The position numbers were made by a program, and so were the translations under genes. 64,000 nt of DNA. It comes from CAZROT01 sp964601895. Its GTDB lineage: Bacteria; Pseudomonadota; Gammaproteobacteria; Enterobacterales; Enterobacteriaceae. Positions 56,955 through 64,000 of the stretch are shown here, one piece after another (position 1 is the first letter of the stretch; every line of letters starts with the position of its first letter). A model generated the notes under the pieces. The model was given only the letters and a program-made list of their open reading frames with translations, did no database searches and was not told the origin of the DNA. The stretch is from assembly GCA_964601895.1 (NCBI GenBank), contig CAZROT010000002.1, forward strand, positions 321,724-385,723. Direction: 5' to 3'.

Positions 56955-57053
56955 TTCATACCGTTCAGTCGTCATTACTAAAACACAATAGTCATATCGA
57001 ATGTGACCACAAGCGGTGGTTACTGCCTTAATCATCTATAAGGACTATAGAAT
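56955..57053 (+). promoter_or_regulatory. Conserved effector leader, copy 1 (inverted repeat at 57006-57020)
   Basis: About 100 bp before the first large paralog. It begins with TTTTTCATA, contains the inverted repeat ACCAC-aagcg-GTGGT at 57006-57020 and ends with AAGGA before ATG 57054. The same order of elements occurs before the two other paralogs. Confidence 0.5.
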
Positions 57054-59090
57054 ATGTCTATGAGTAGTACGCTGTCTGGTAGTGCATTATCATCACAGAG
57101 ACCTCTATTATCTCGGTTGAAACTAACTGTATCGGAATCTGTATCGAAATTAATAAATCGTATCACTAATTCTCCCGATCAGCCGAATTTTCTCTTGACT
57201 GCAGGGTTGCAGCCGACCCCTCTACCAGTAGTCCCTGAAGAAATTAATGAGGCAGTACTCCCTGCAGACATTAATCAGGCGGCTAACAGAATTCTTGATG
57301 TGATGAACGCTTTTTTAAAGGCACAGCCTGGTAAGCACCGTCGCGAGCATCGCGGAAGTTTGAAATGCTACTTTACAGCTCCTGAAAAAGCATGGTTCCT
57401 GTTTAAGGATAAAAATAAAATTGCTGCCGGTCAGGAGCTGGAAAAAATTTTTATAAGGACACAGAGTGCAGAGCAGACAACGATCGCCTACCGGGAAGGG
57501 AAGCGTCCTGAAAATAATCAACAACTCGATAAAATTTTATATTTATTCAAAGTAGTGAATAAAGGCAGTAGTCTGACTGCAAACCTGAAAAAGGTGTTTA
57601 CGAAGGATGTTAATTTTCAGCAAACATCTTTTGCGCAACAGCAGGCTCATAAGGCCATACGTAAGGCTAGTGAAAGCCAATCGCACGGTGACTACGGTAG
57701 AATTAAGGAAAAGCTTAGAGCTAACTATCTTACCTTTTGCAAGTTTCCTTCACCCGATACACGCCGTGACTTTAACTCTGCATTACAGCAATTCACGAAA
57801 TATTTATTGAAAACACAGGCTACTAATAACTGGGTACAAAAAGAAGCAGGAAAAATTACTGGTGGCGCTGGAGAAGAATATAATAGCGGATTTAATACCT
57901 TTCTGGAGAAGCGCACTCTACCGCATGAAGCCATTAGCACCATCGAGCGCACTCTACGAAAAGCGGAAGCTCAGGCAGGGGAGTCTTCCAAAGAGGGAGA
58001 CATCGTTTTACCTGAAGAGTATGGAAAAGCCATAAAAAATACGGTTCATGGAATCACAAAAAGCACTCTTATTAACATGGCACAGCAATTTGATAATGCC
58101 TGGTTGTGTGAAAAAATGCAAAAGGTCAGCCAGAATAATCATGCCTCACCTGTTGCCAGCTTAAAAGAATACAAAAACATACAGCAAAAATTTGCGGCTA
58201 GCTTTAACCATATTGTCGACACTATCTTACCGCGAAACGAGCAACAGCAACTGAGAAAGGAGCTTGAAAAAGAATTCAACGCAATACAGGTTGGTAACCA
58301 GCAAAATCTGGAAGCTCATAGCGTTCAAATACTGAGTGATCGCAGGCAGGCTCTTGAAGAAAAATTGATAGCTATGTTTGATAACGCCCAGAAAAGAAAT
58401 TTGACAGGCAGGGCGAGGGCACTGACTCCACAGTGGTTTAAAGAGGTGTTCAATATACAGGGCTCTTCTCTTGCGACTAATAACCGGATACAGGGTGCAA
58501 TACATCAAGTAAAGGATACCTATAAGGTTGAAGCTACTGCTCTTGGTAAACAGGCGGTAGATCTTTATATAGAGATAGAGGCTGCTAAGGCAAAAAGAAA
58601 CGCCGCATTAAACACGGGAGCTAAAGTCACTACCCAGCAAATGAATGAGGATATCAAAAAGAAAGCTGGGATATTGGCTTGTGATTTCATCAACGGTTTA
58701 CCTGGCATAAAAAATATAGTTGAGCAAGGCAGGGAAAAACTCATTGATAAGCCAGGTATTATAAAGAGCCTGTTTAAACCCTTTAGCAGCGGTACCAATA
58801 TACTAAATAAGGTGGCTGCCCTGTTAATCGGCGCGGGTATTCTGGTTGTTACGGTTTCTGCCGCCGCGGGTATTGTAATGACCGGTATCATACTTCCTCT
58901 GGCAGGTGTCGCTGGCATCACCATTGGTGTCTGTATACTGCTGCCGGCCTATATCAAAATATTTAATGAGCGGGCAGAGATGCAGGCAATTTGTAAATCA
59001 ACAAAGCAATCTAGTAAGGCAGCTGAAAAGATAAAACAGAAGATTTTATTTGATATTAAGTATTATGCGGAAAAATATGTACTGCAGTAA
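57054..59090 (+). CDS. Large effector-like protein, paralog 1 of 3 (678 aa)
   Basis: Not a recognised family. The N-terminal 50 residues are Ser-rich and amphipathic without a Sec signal (MSMSSTLSGSALSSQRPLLS). Residues about 75-260 share a conserved region with the two downstream paralogs, including YREGKRP at 146-152. The middle is helical and Gln/Lys/Glu-rich, probably coiled coil. Residues 584-637 form a hydrophobic hairpin (VAALLIGAGILVVTV, IILPLAGVAGITIGVCILLP), followed by a charged helical tail of 41 residues. This plan resembles translocator-like or membrane-inserted secreted effectors. Start ATG 57054 follows AAGGA. The shared leader suggests co-regulation with the other two. Confidence 0.8.
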   Translation: MSMSSTLSGSALSSQRPLLSRLKLTVSESVSKLINRITNSPDQPNFLLTAGLQPTPLPVVPEEINEAVLPADINQAANRILDVMNAFLKAQPGKHRREHRGSLKCYFTAPEKAWFLFKDKNKIAAGQELEKIFIRTQSAEQTTIAYREGKRPENNQQLDKILYLFKVVNKGSSLTANLKKVFTKDVNFQQTSFAQQQAHKAIRKASESQSHGDYGRIKEKLRANYLTFCKFPSPDTRRDFNSALQQFTKYLLKTQATNNWVQKEAGKITGGAGEEYNSGFNTFLEKRTLPHEAISTIERTLRKAEAQAGESSKEGDIVLPEEYGKAIKNTVHGITKSTLINMAQQFDNAWLCEKMQKVSQNNHASPVASLKEYKNIQQKFAASFNHIVDTILPRNEQQQLRKELEKEFNAIQVGNQQNLEAHSVQILSDRRQALEEKLIAMFDNAQKRNLTGRARALTPQWFKEVFNIQGSSLATNNRIQGAIHQVKDTYKVEATALGKQAVDLYIEIEAAKAKRNAALNTGAKVTTQQMNEDIKKKAGILACDFINGLPGIKNIVEQGREKLIDKPGIIKSLFKPFSSGTNILNKVAALLIGAGILVVTVSAAAGIVMTGIILPLAGVAGITIGVCILLPAYIKIFNERAEMQAICKSTKQSSKAAEKIKQKILFDIKYYAEKYVLQ

Positions 59091-59145
59091 TGTAGTAGCG
59101 CAAATGTTATCGAGCCTGTAATTAATTTTGTGTAAAAGCAGTTCC

Positions 59146-59326
59146 TCAGAAGTGACCGTCCAGGCGGTCACCGAATTCGATAATAAAACGACTCATGGCC
59201 CATTCTCCAGTCTTTCAGCGGCATGGTCCATTTCTTCGAGGCCGCCTGGATTACCTGCCATACCACTTTCTTCACGTGAACATTCACATCACGTGGAATC
59301 CGAGCCAGATCCGCCCGGCGGTGTAT
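59146..59326 (-). pseudogene. IS256-family transposase, C-terminal relic with frameshift
   Basis: On the reverse strand the sequence reads KKVVWQVIQAASKKWTMPLK then DWR, and after a frame change SRFIIEFGDRLDGHF and stop. These are the two halves of the typical C-terminus of IS256-family transposases (KKWTMP..W followed by FGDRL). The catalytic part is gone and no terminal inverted repeats were found. Confidence 0.75.
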
Positions 59327-59407
59327 AAGTCTGCTTAACATATAACGCCATTGTTATAAAAATACGCCTTCCTTTGATATCGCCTTTTATATTTTTTGAT
59401 TATTTTT

Positions 59408-59497
59408 CATATCTTTCCAGCGTAATTACCAGGACGAAAATCACCACCGTGTGACTATAAGCGGTAGTTGGTAACCTTAACCTGCAAGGATGTGATT
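59408..59497 (+). promoter_or_regulatory. Conserved effector leader, copy 2 (inverted repeat at 59454-59468)
   Basis: It has TTTTTCATATCTTTC near 59404-59418, ACTAT-aagcg-GTAGT at 59454-59468 and CTTAACCTGCAAGGATGTGATT before ATG 59498. The arms differ from copy 1, but the third position changes on both sides, so pairing is kept there. Confidence 0.5.
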
Positions 59498-61981
59498 ATG
59501 TCTTATTCATCAGGAATTGGTGTTGCTGATAGTTCTACTCCACTAAAAACACAAAAAAAAACCACCAGGATTGTTGCCCTGCTGCGGGGATGCATAAATG
59601 GCTTCACTAATTCCAGCAGCAATCCCCAAAAAATCGGCAGGTCTTCTTATCCTGCAGACCACTCAAAAGAAGAAGCCGGGTTTAAAGCAATAATCACTAA
59701 CGTTTCACGGACCGAATCCGGGCAACAAAATGAAGTCATATTCGCGCCAGAAAATGAAAGAAGAACGCGTATTCTCTCGCAACAACAATCCACTGTTTCT
59801 GTTACTACGCGGCCCGCTGCAAGCGTTGAGGCAGCTATTGGTGTAACAGAAGCAGCTGTCAGTATAAAAGTTCATCAGGCCAGCGAAGAAATCCTCAGGA
59901 CACTGGAACGTTATGCACTGGCAAAAACCAGATGGCGTTTTGGCAATCATTACAAAAATCTGCAAAGTTACTTTAAAGAGCCTGAAGAAAAAGAACATCG
60001 ATCTGATAATAAAATTACGGCCCGCCAGGAGCTGGCAAAAATTTTTGTCATCGCCCGGGACAACGGGCAGGTAACGGTCAGCTATCGCGAAGGAAAACGT
60101 CCTGATACTGTTGAACAGTTCAACAAAATCTTACGTTATTTCAACTTTATAGATAAAGGAACATGTCTCTCAGCAAATCTGGAACAGACGTTTAGTAATC
60201 ATCCCGATTTGCAAAAAACCCCCTTGATTCAGCAGAAAATTGCCAGCAGAAATGAACGTTATCGCCGGGCGGTCAATGATGCCAGGTACGAGGGGATTAA
60301 GAGCAAATCGGGTGATGACTACGGGGAGCTGAAGAAGAAATTCAGGGCTGAATATCTTAATCAGCGCCTTCATCCCTCATTCAGCAACTCCTGGCCTGCA
60401 TTACAAAAATTCACAGATAATGTATTAAAAGAGCAGGCTGTTTATGACAGGGGAAAAAATAACGTCGCGCTAACTGGAGATCAGTTTCAGATTAAATCTG
60501 GTGAATTTTCTCTTAAAGGCACAGTGCTTGCTGCCTTTGGTCTGGCTGATTCGCAAACCCAGGGCAAGAATTACCTGAAAGAAATAAATAATGCCGGGAA
60601 ACGATATAAAAACCGGTTGAGTGATTGCCTCGGTACCCTGACTGCACCGGATAAAGCGATTGACACCATAGTGCGTGCCGCACAAAAAGCAGAATTTGAA
60701 GCAGGGAAGCATTTCAATAAAAATTATGCCAAAAATAATCTGGAAGCCACCGACAACCCTTTTCAGTCAGCAGCGCGATGGGAAGATATCACTTTATCCG
60801 TGCAGGATAAAAAAACCATAGAAAACAAAACGTACAGAGTAACCAAAGACATCATTGTTAAAACAGCTCAGGAATTTGATAATCACCTGGCTGCACATCT
60901 GGAAGAAGGCATACGCAATTTTAATCTGGGTGATGCCATCAAAGCGGTAAAAGGCACGGATAAATTTCAAATCAATAATAGTGATCCCTTTATCAAATGG
61001 CACAATACCTTTTCCCGTGCATTAAACGAACATCAATACATACAGACAAAACTTGCTGCTGAAGTTAAGAGTGTCAGTGAGGCGCTGCTGCCGGGAGAAA
61101 AAAATCAGCAGTTGCGCAAAGAAATTCAGGATGAATTCAGCGCAACACAGCTGGTTAACCGGCAAAATCTGAGAAAGCATAATCATCAAAGATTGACGGA
61201 TATTCGCACTGAAATGTTTGCCGGGGACGTTAAGATTTTGTTTGATGAGGCAAAAGCAAGAACAGACCTGAAAGATAAGCTGATAGCGGCGACGCCACAA
61301 GTGATTAAAGAGCTGCTGAAGATAGAGGGCTCTTCTCTGGTGGCTAATGAACGCATACAGGAAGCAATGAACCAGTATCGTAATAACGTGGCTGCTGTTG
61401 GTAAGGCTATTGTGCAGGAGTCTATACAGACTGCCAGAGCAGAAAGGCAGGAGGCACGGGACGCAAACGATGTAACCAGTCTGCGTTTTCATCAAACCAA
61501 TCAGGACATCATAGCGGAAGCGCTGCAGTTAGCTGCTAATTTCCTTAACGACCTGCCGCACATGAAATCAGTGGCAGAAAAAAATAAGGCGGCACTTATT
61601 GAGGTTCCGGGCCTGCTAAAAAGTCTGTTCAAACCTTTCAACAGTTTTATCGGTGCGTTAAAGAACGGATCTGCACTGTTTAGTATCGGGATTGGTATCA
61701 CTGCTGTTGTTGCGCCTGCGCTATTTGGCGGAGCACTTGCCGCGATTGGTACTATACTTACCGGCCCGATAATTCCTCTGATAGGTATCACTGCCATCGT
61801 AATCGGTGCATTTTTACTGATTCCGTCCTATATCAACATCTTCAGTGAACGGACAAAAATGCAGAAAATCAATACCTCGACAAAGAAACTTATTAAGCAG
61901 GCCGATGAAATACAAAAGGGTATGTTAAATGATATTAAATCTCATATAACGACCTATGCGAATGCCGTGCTGGTGACATGA
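59498..61981 (+). CDS. Large effector-like protein, paralog 2 of 3 (827 aa)
   Basis: Unrecognised family, homologous to the genes on both sides. The N-terminus is Ser/Thr-rich and polar (MSYSSGIGVADSSTPLKTQK), then APENERR at 83-89, SEEILRTLERYALAK at about 129-143 and YREGKRP at 196-202. A long helical central part has RAAQKAEFEAGKHFNKNYAK. Residues 725-782 are hydrophobic (VVAPALFGGALAAIGTILTG, IIPLIGITAIVIGAFLLIP) and are followed by a charged helical tail of 45 residues. Start ATG 59498 (827 residues) has AAGGA 7 bases upstream. The in-frame GTG at 59468 lies before that RBS. It is probably secreted and membrane-inserted, by inference from its plan only. Confidence 0.8.
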   Translation: MSYSSGIGVADSSTPLKTQKKTTRIVALLRGCINGFTNSSSNPQKIGRSSYPADHSKEEAGFKAIITNVSRTESGQQNEVIFAPENERRTRILSQQQSTVSVTTRPAASVEAAIGVTEAAVSIKVHQASEEILRTLERYALAKTRWRFGNHYKNLQSYFKEPEEKEHRSDNKITARQELAKIFVIARDNGQVTVSYREGKRPDTVEQFNKILRYFNFIDKGTCLSANLEQTFSNHPDLQKTPLIQQKIASRNERYRRAVNDARYEGIKSKSGDDYGELKKKFRAEYLNQRLHPSFSNSWPALQKFTDNVLKEQAVYDRGKNNVALTGDQFQIKSGEFSLKGTVLAAFGLADSQTQGKNYLKEINNAGKRYKNRLSDCLGTLTAPDKAIDTIVRAAQKAEFEAGKHFNKNYAKNNLEATDNPFQSAARWEDITLSVQDKKTIENKTYRVTKDIIVKTAQEFDNHLAAHLEEGIRNFNLGDAIKAVKGTDKFQINNSDPFIKWHNTFSRALNEHQYIQTKLAAEVKSVSEALLPGEKNQQLRKEIQDEFSATQLVNRQNLRKHNHQRLTDIRTEMFAGDVKILFDEAKARTDLKDKLIAATPQVIKELLKIEGSSLVANERIQEAMNQYRNNVAAVGKAIVQESIQTARAERQEARDANDVTSLRFHQTNQDIIAEALQLAANFLNDLPHMKSVAEKNKAALIEVPGLLKSLFKPFNSFIGALKNGSALFSIGIGITAVVAPALFGGALAAIGTILTGPIIPLIGITAIVIGAFLLIPSYINIFSERTKMQKINTSTKKLIKQADEIQKGMLNDIKSHITTYANAVLVT
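60251..60313. repeat. 63-bp block identical to a block in paralog 3
   Basis: Identical to 63346-63408 over 63 bases, encoding NERYRRAVNDARYEGIKSKS plus one residue, while the flanking parts of the two genes differ at many bases. It looks like a recent gene-conversion tract. Confidence 0.8.
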
Positions 61982-62322
61982 TGTTTGAGCTTAATTGACA
62001 GTGAGTTGTCGTCAGATAGCGCGCAATCCTGTTCATGCCCGTCTTTAGCTACTGACAGGCAGCTCGTTTCATGAGCCTGTCTGTTGGCAGGGGTGCACAG
62101 GTTCAGATTATGTCATTCAATACATGCACAGCAATAAGTACCAGGGGGGTGATACACTGATTTTACCTGAAATTAAGCTTCACTGATGCATGCCAGAATT
62201 TGTGAAGCAGATCAACATTAGAGCACTTTTCATATCTTTCGCTCATAATTAACACAGCACAATAACTATCTCCAGTGTGACCACAGCCCGTGGTTGTAGC
62301 TTTAACCTGCGAGGATATGATT
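61982..62322. other. Gap between paralogs 2 and 3
   Basis: About 340 bp. The first half contains a 7-bp inverted repeat GACAGGC/GCCTGTC (62054-62081) without a T run. The second half is the conserved leader of paralog 3. No gene was seen. Confidence 0.5.
62227..62322 (+). promoter_or_regulatory. Conserved effector leader, copy 3 (inverted repeat at 62280-62294)
   Basis: It has TTTTCATATCTTTC at about 62227-62240, ACCAC-agccc-GTGGT at 62280-62294 and TTTAACCTGCGAGGATATGATT directly before ATG 62323. The last 22 bases are almost the same as those of copy 2. Confidence 0.5.
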
Positions 62323-64000
62323 ATGTCTGGTCCAACAAAAATGCCTGCTGCACCACCAGGAAATGAGATCGCTAATCTTAAGCCACTGAATAAAAGCATA
62401 GATCCTGCCAAAGCCGCTGATGCGCATCTGCCAGGCGTAAATAGTATCGCTAATTCTGCCAATACCTCATTAACGCTAAAGGAGTTAGCAGGTATAAAGC
62501 TCAACCTGCTAAAACCAGTACTGAGTGAAATAAAAGCAAAATATGATGAAATACATAAAAGCAGTCCAGGTAAACCTAATAAATTAGCCAGGCTGGATAT
62601 CCAGGGTGCCAGTGATGCTGATGCGCTGTTACGGGAATTAAATAGTTGCCTTGGAGAAATGGAGAAATCTGACGCTAAGAAAATCAAGCTTAAAGAAATA
62701 ATCAGTAAAGTGTCGTTTGCCAATCAACGTGTTGAACAATATCTTTCGGTTGATAAGAATTATCAACTGATTACCAATGACAGTCTCCTGCCCCTGTTCG
62801 ACAGGAGAAAGAATAAAAACGTACCCGCTCCAGAAAATGAAAGAAGAGCCAGTATGCTGGCGCAACAACCCTTAAAACCCACTGAGCCTGTTACCAGTAA
62901 GCCAGCTGTCGCTGCTGCAGCCAGTACTGCTGTAACAAAAGCAGCTGGAGGAACACAAGCCCATCACGCCAGCGAAGAAATCCTCAGGACACTAGAACGC
63001 TATGCGCTGGCAAAGACCGACGGGCCTTTTGGCGATCATTATAAAAATCTGCAAGGTTACTTTAAAGCGCCGGAAAAAAAACAACACGCATCTGATGATA
63101 AAATTAAGGCCCATCAAGAGCTGGCAGAAACTTTTATCATCACCAGAAGCAAAGATAAGAACGAGGTAACGGTCAGCTACCGTGAAGGCAAGCGTCCTGT
63201 GACTGCTGAAGAATTCGACAGGATTTTAGATAATTTCATAGTCATAGACAAAGGCAAACATCTGACAGAAAACCTGGAACAGACGTTTCGAGCGCATCCA
63301 GGTTTACAGCAAACGTTGTTTGTACGCCACGAAGCTGCCGGTAAAAATGAACGTTATCGCCGGGCGGTCAATGATGCCAGGTACGAGGGGATTAAGAGCA
63401 AATCGGGTAAGACGTACGGGGAAGTTAAGGAGAAATTTCGGGCTGAATATCTTGACAGGCGCACAGATCCCTCATCCAGCAATTCTCAGCCTGCATTACA
63501 GGACTTCACGGACCATGTGTTGAAAAAACAGGCTGTTCATGACCGGGCAAAAAAGAAAATAGAGAGAGCCCAGGATAAGTACCAGCTTGACCCTGGCAAG
63601 CCGGCTCTTAAACAGACAGTACTGGGTGCCTTTGGGCTGGCAAATTCGAAGACCAAAGGTGAGGACTACCTGAAAGAAATAAACAATGCCGGCAAGGAAT
63701 ACAACAGTCAATTGAGCGCTGCTCTAGGTACCCTCACTGCACCCAGGGAAGCGGTTGACACCATAGTGCGTGCCGCACAGAAAGCAGAATTTGAAGCTGG
63801 AAAGCATTTCAATAAAAACTATGCCAAAAATAAACTGGAGGCAAAAGATAATCCTTTTCAGTCAGCAGAGCGATGGGAAGACATCACCTTATCCCAGCAG
63901 GATAAAAAAGCTATAGAAAACACGGCGTATAGCGTAACCAAAGACATTATTGTTAGTACGGCACAGGAATTTGACGGGCACCTGGCTGCAAGCCTGGAAG
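62323..64000 (+). CDS. Large effector-like protein, paralog 3 of 3 (3' end outside window)
   Basis: The frame is open from ATG 62323 to the window end, 559 codons without a stop. GAGGA lies 8 bases upstream. The first about 165 residues are not shared with the other paralogs (MSGPTKMPAAPPGNEIANLK..., later a helical stretch with IKLKEIISKVSFANQRVEQY). From APENERR (about 168-174) on, it follows paralog 2 closely: SEEILRTLERYALAKT, YREGKRP at 286-292, NERYRRAVNDARYEGIKSKS, RAAQKAEFEAGKHFNKNYAK. The hydrophobic hairpin expected near the C-terminus would lie beyond the window. The extra N-terminal part suggests fusion or domain gain. Confidence 0.8.
   Translation, partial: MSGPTKMPAAPPGNEIANLKPLNKSIDPAKAADAHLPGVNSIANSANTSLTLKELAGIKLNLLKPVLSEIKAKYDEIHKSSPGKPNKLARLDIQGASDADALLRELNSCLGEMEKSDAKKIKLKEIISKVSFANQRVEQYLSVDKNYQLITNDSLLPLFDRRKNKNVPAPENERRASMLAQQPLKPTEPVTSKPAVAAAASTAVTKAAGGTQAHHASEEILRTLERYALAKTDGPFGDHYKNLQGYFKAPEKKQHASDDKIKAHQELAETFIITRSKDKNEVTVSYREGKRPVTAEEFDRILDNFIVIDKGKHLTENLEQTFRAHPGLQQTLFVRHEAAGKNERYRRAVNDARYEGIKSKSGKTYGEVKEKFRAEYLDRRTDPSSSNSQPALQDFTDHVLKKQAVHDRAKKKIERAQDKYQLDPGKPALKQTVLGAFGLANSKTKGEDYLKEINNAGKEYNSQLSAALGTLTAPREAVDTIVRAAQKAEFEAGKHFNKNYAKNKLEAKDNPFQSAERWEDITLSQQDKKAIENTAYSVTKDIIVSTAQEFDGHLAASLE
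63346..63408. repeat. 63-bp block identical to a block in paralog 2
   Basis: Partner of 60251-60313, identical over 63 bases within otherwise diverged paralogs. Confidence 0.8.

Larger units (their letters stand above)
59091..59497. other. Gap between paralogs 1 and 2
   Basis: About 400 bp holding an IS256-type transposase relic (59146-59326, reverse strand) and the conserved leader of paralog 2. No other gene was seen. Confidence 0.6.

Noticed and set aside
56796..57035. Reverse-strand 79-codon frame with ERYEK, similar frames at 59400-59480 and 62163-62300
   Set aside because: The likeness to the other two leaders ends at ERYEK, and copy 2 stops right there. The conserved part is the shared leader on the opposite strand, and no RBS precedes the frame.
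62054..62081. GACAGGC/GCCTGTC inverted repeat as terminator of paralog 2
   Set aside because: The loop is long (14 bases) and no T run follows.
62163..62723. Reverse-strand 186-codon frame
   Set aside because: Mostly antisense to the in-frame start of paralog 3, which has an RBS and homology to its neighbours.

Overview
The window is chromosomal DNA of a gammaproteobacterium close to the Enterobacterales. Nearly every housekeeping protein (RpoS, NlpD, Pcm, MutS, AlaS, CsrA, GshA, LuxS, Ffh, TrmD, Lon, ClpXP, Tig, CyoA-E, LigA) matches its enteric counterpart in length and key motifs as I remember them. Three things point to a host-restricted insect-symbiont or intracellular lifestyle with a shrinking genome. 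The DNA is AT-rich. Gene-poor gaps of 300-700 bp hold only decayed fragments. Neighbours that are far apart in free-living enterics are joined by deletion: argA is absent between recD and amiC, surE upstream of pcm, recA/recX upstream of alaS, and yqaAB between the tRNAs and gshA. No species name can be supported from the sequence alone.

Layout. 1-7.0 kb: recD (5' truncated by the window edge), amiC, a PBP4-type carboxypeptidase, pcm, nlpD and rpoS. AmiC, its activator NlpD and the carboxypeptidase form a septal peptidoglycan group. 7.0-14.5 kb: the rpoS-mutS interval, a variable spot in enterics. Here it is very AT-rich and carries a DUF883-type membrane protein, a 45-residue single-span protein, an MscS channel, a cation/proton antiporter and an orphan 633-residue effector-like protein. 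14.5-25.1 kb: mutS (reverse), a nitronate monooxygenase-like gene, alaS, csrA, tRNA-Ser, tRNA-Arg, gshA and luxS. 25.1-27.6 kb: a tandem duplication of an effector-like membrane protein gene, one copy with a strong Fur-box match upstream. 27.9-32.3 kb: ypjD, divergent from ffh, then the rpsP-rimM-trmD-rplS operon. 32.4-54.5 kb: queC, fadM, ybaV, ppiD, hupB, lon, clpX, clpP, tig, bolA, yajG, ampG, an OmpK/Tsx-type porin, cyoABCDE and yajR, in an order largely conserved with E. coli. 54.7-56.8 kb: ligA.

57.0-64.0 kb: three tandem genes for large paralogous proteins, the last cut by the window end. Each has a variable Ser/Thr-rich N-terminus and a central helical region with a YREGKRP motif. The two complete ones also end in a hydrophobic hairpin followed by a helical tail. 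All three share a leader of about 100 bp with a covarying inverted repeat next to the start codon. An IS256-family transposase relic lies among them. This array, the duplicated pair at 25-27.5 kb and the orphan at 12.2 kb are the best candidates for undescribed host-interaction proteins. No secretion apparatus is visible in the window.
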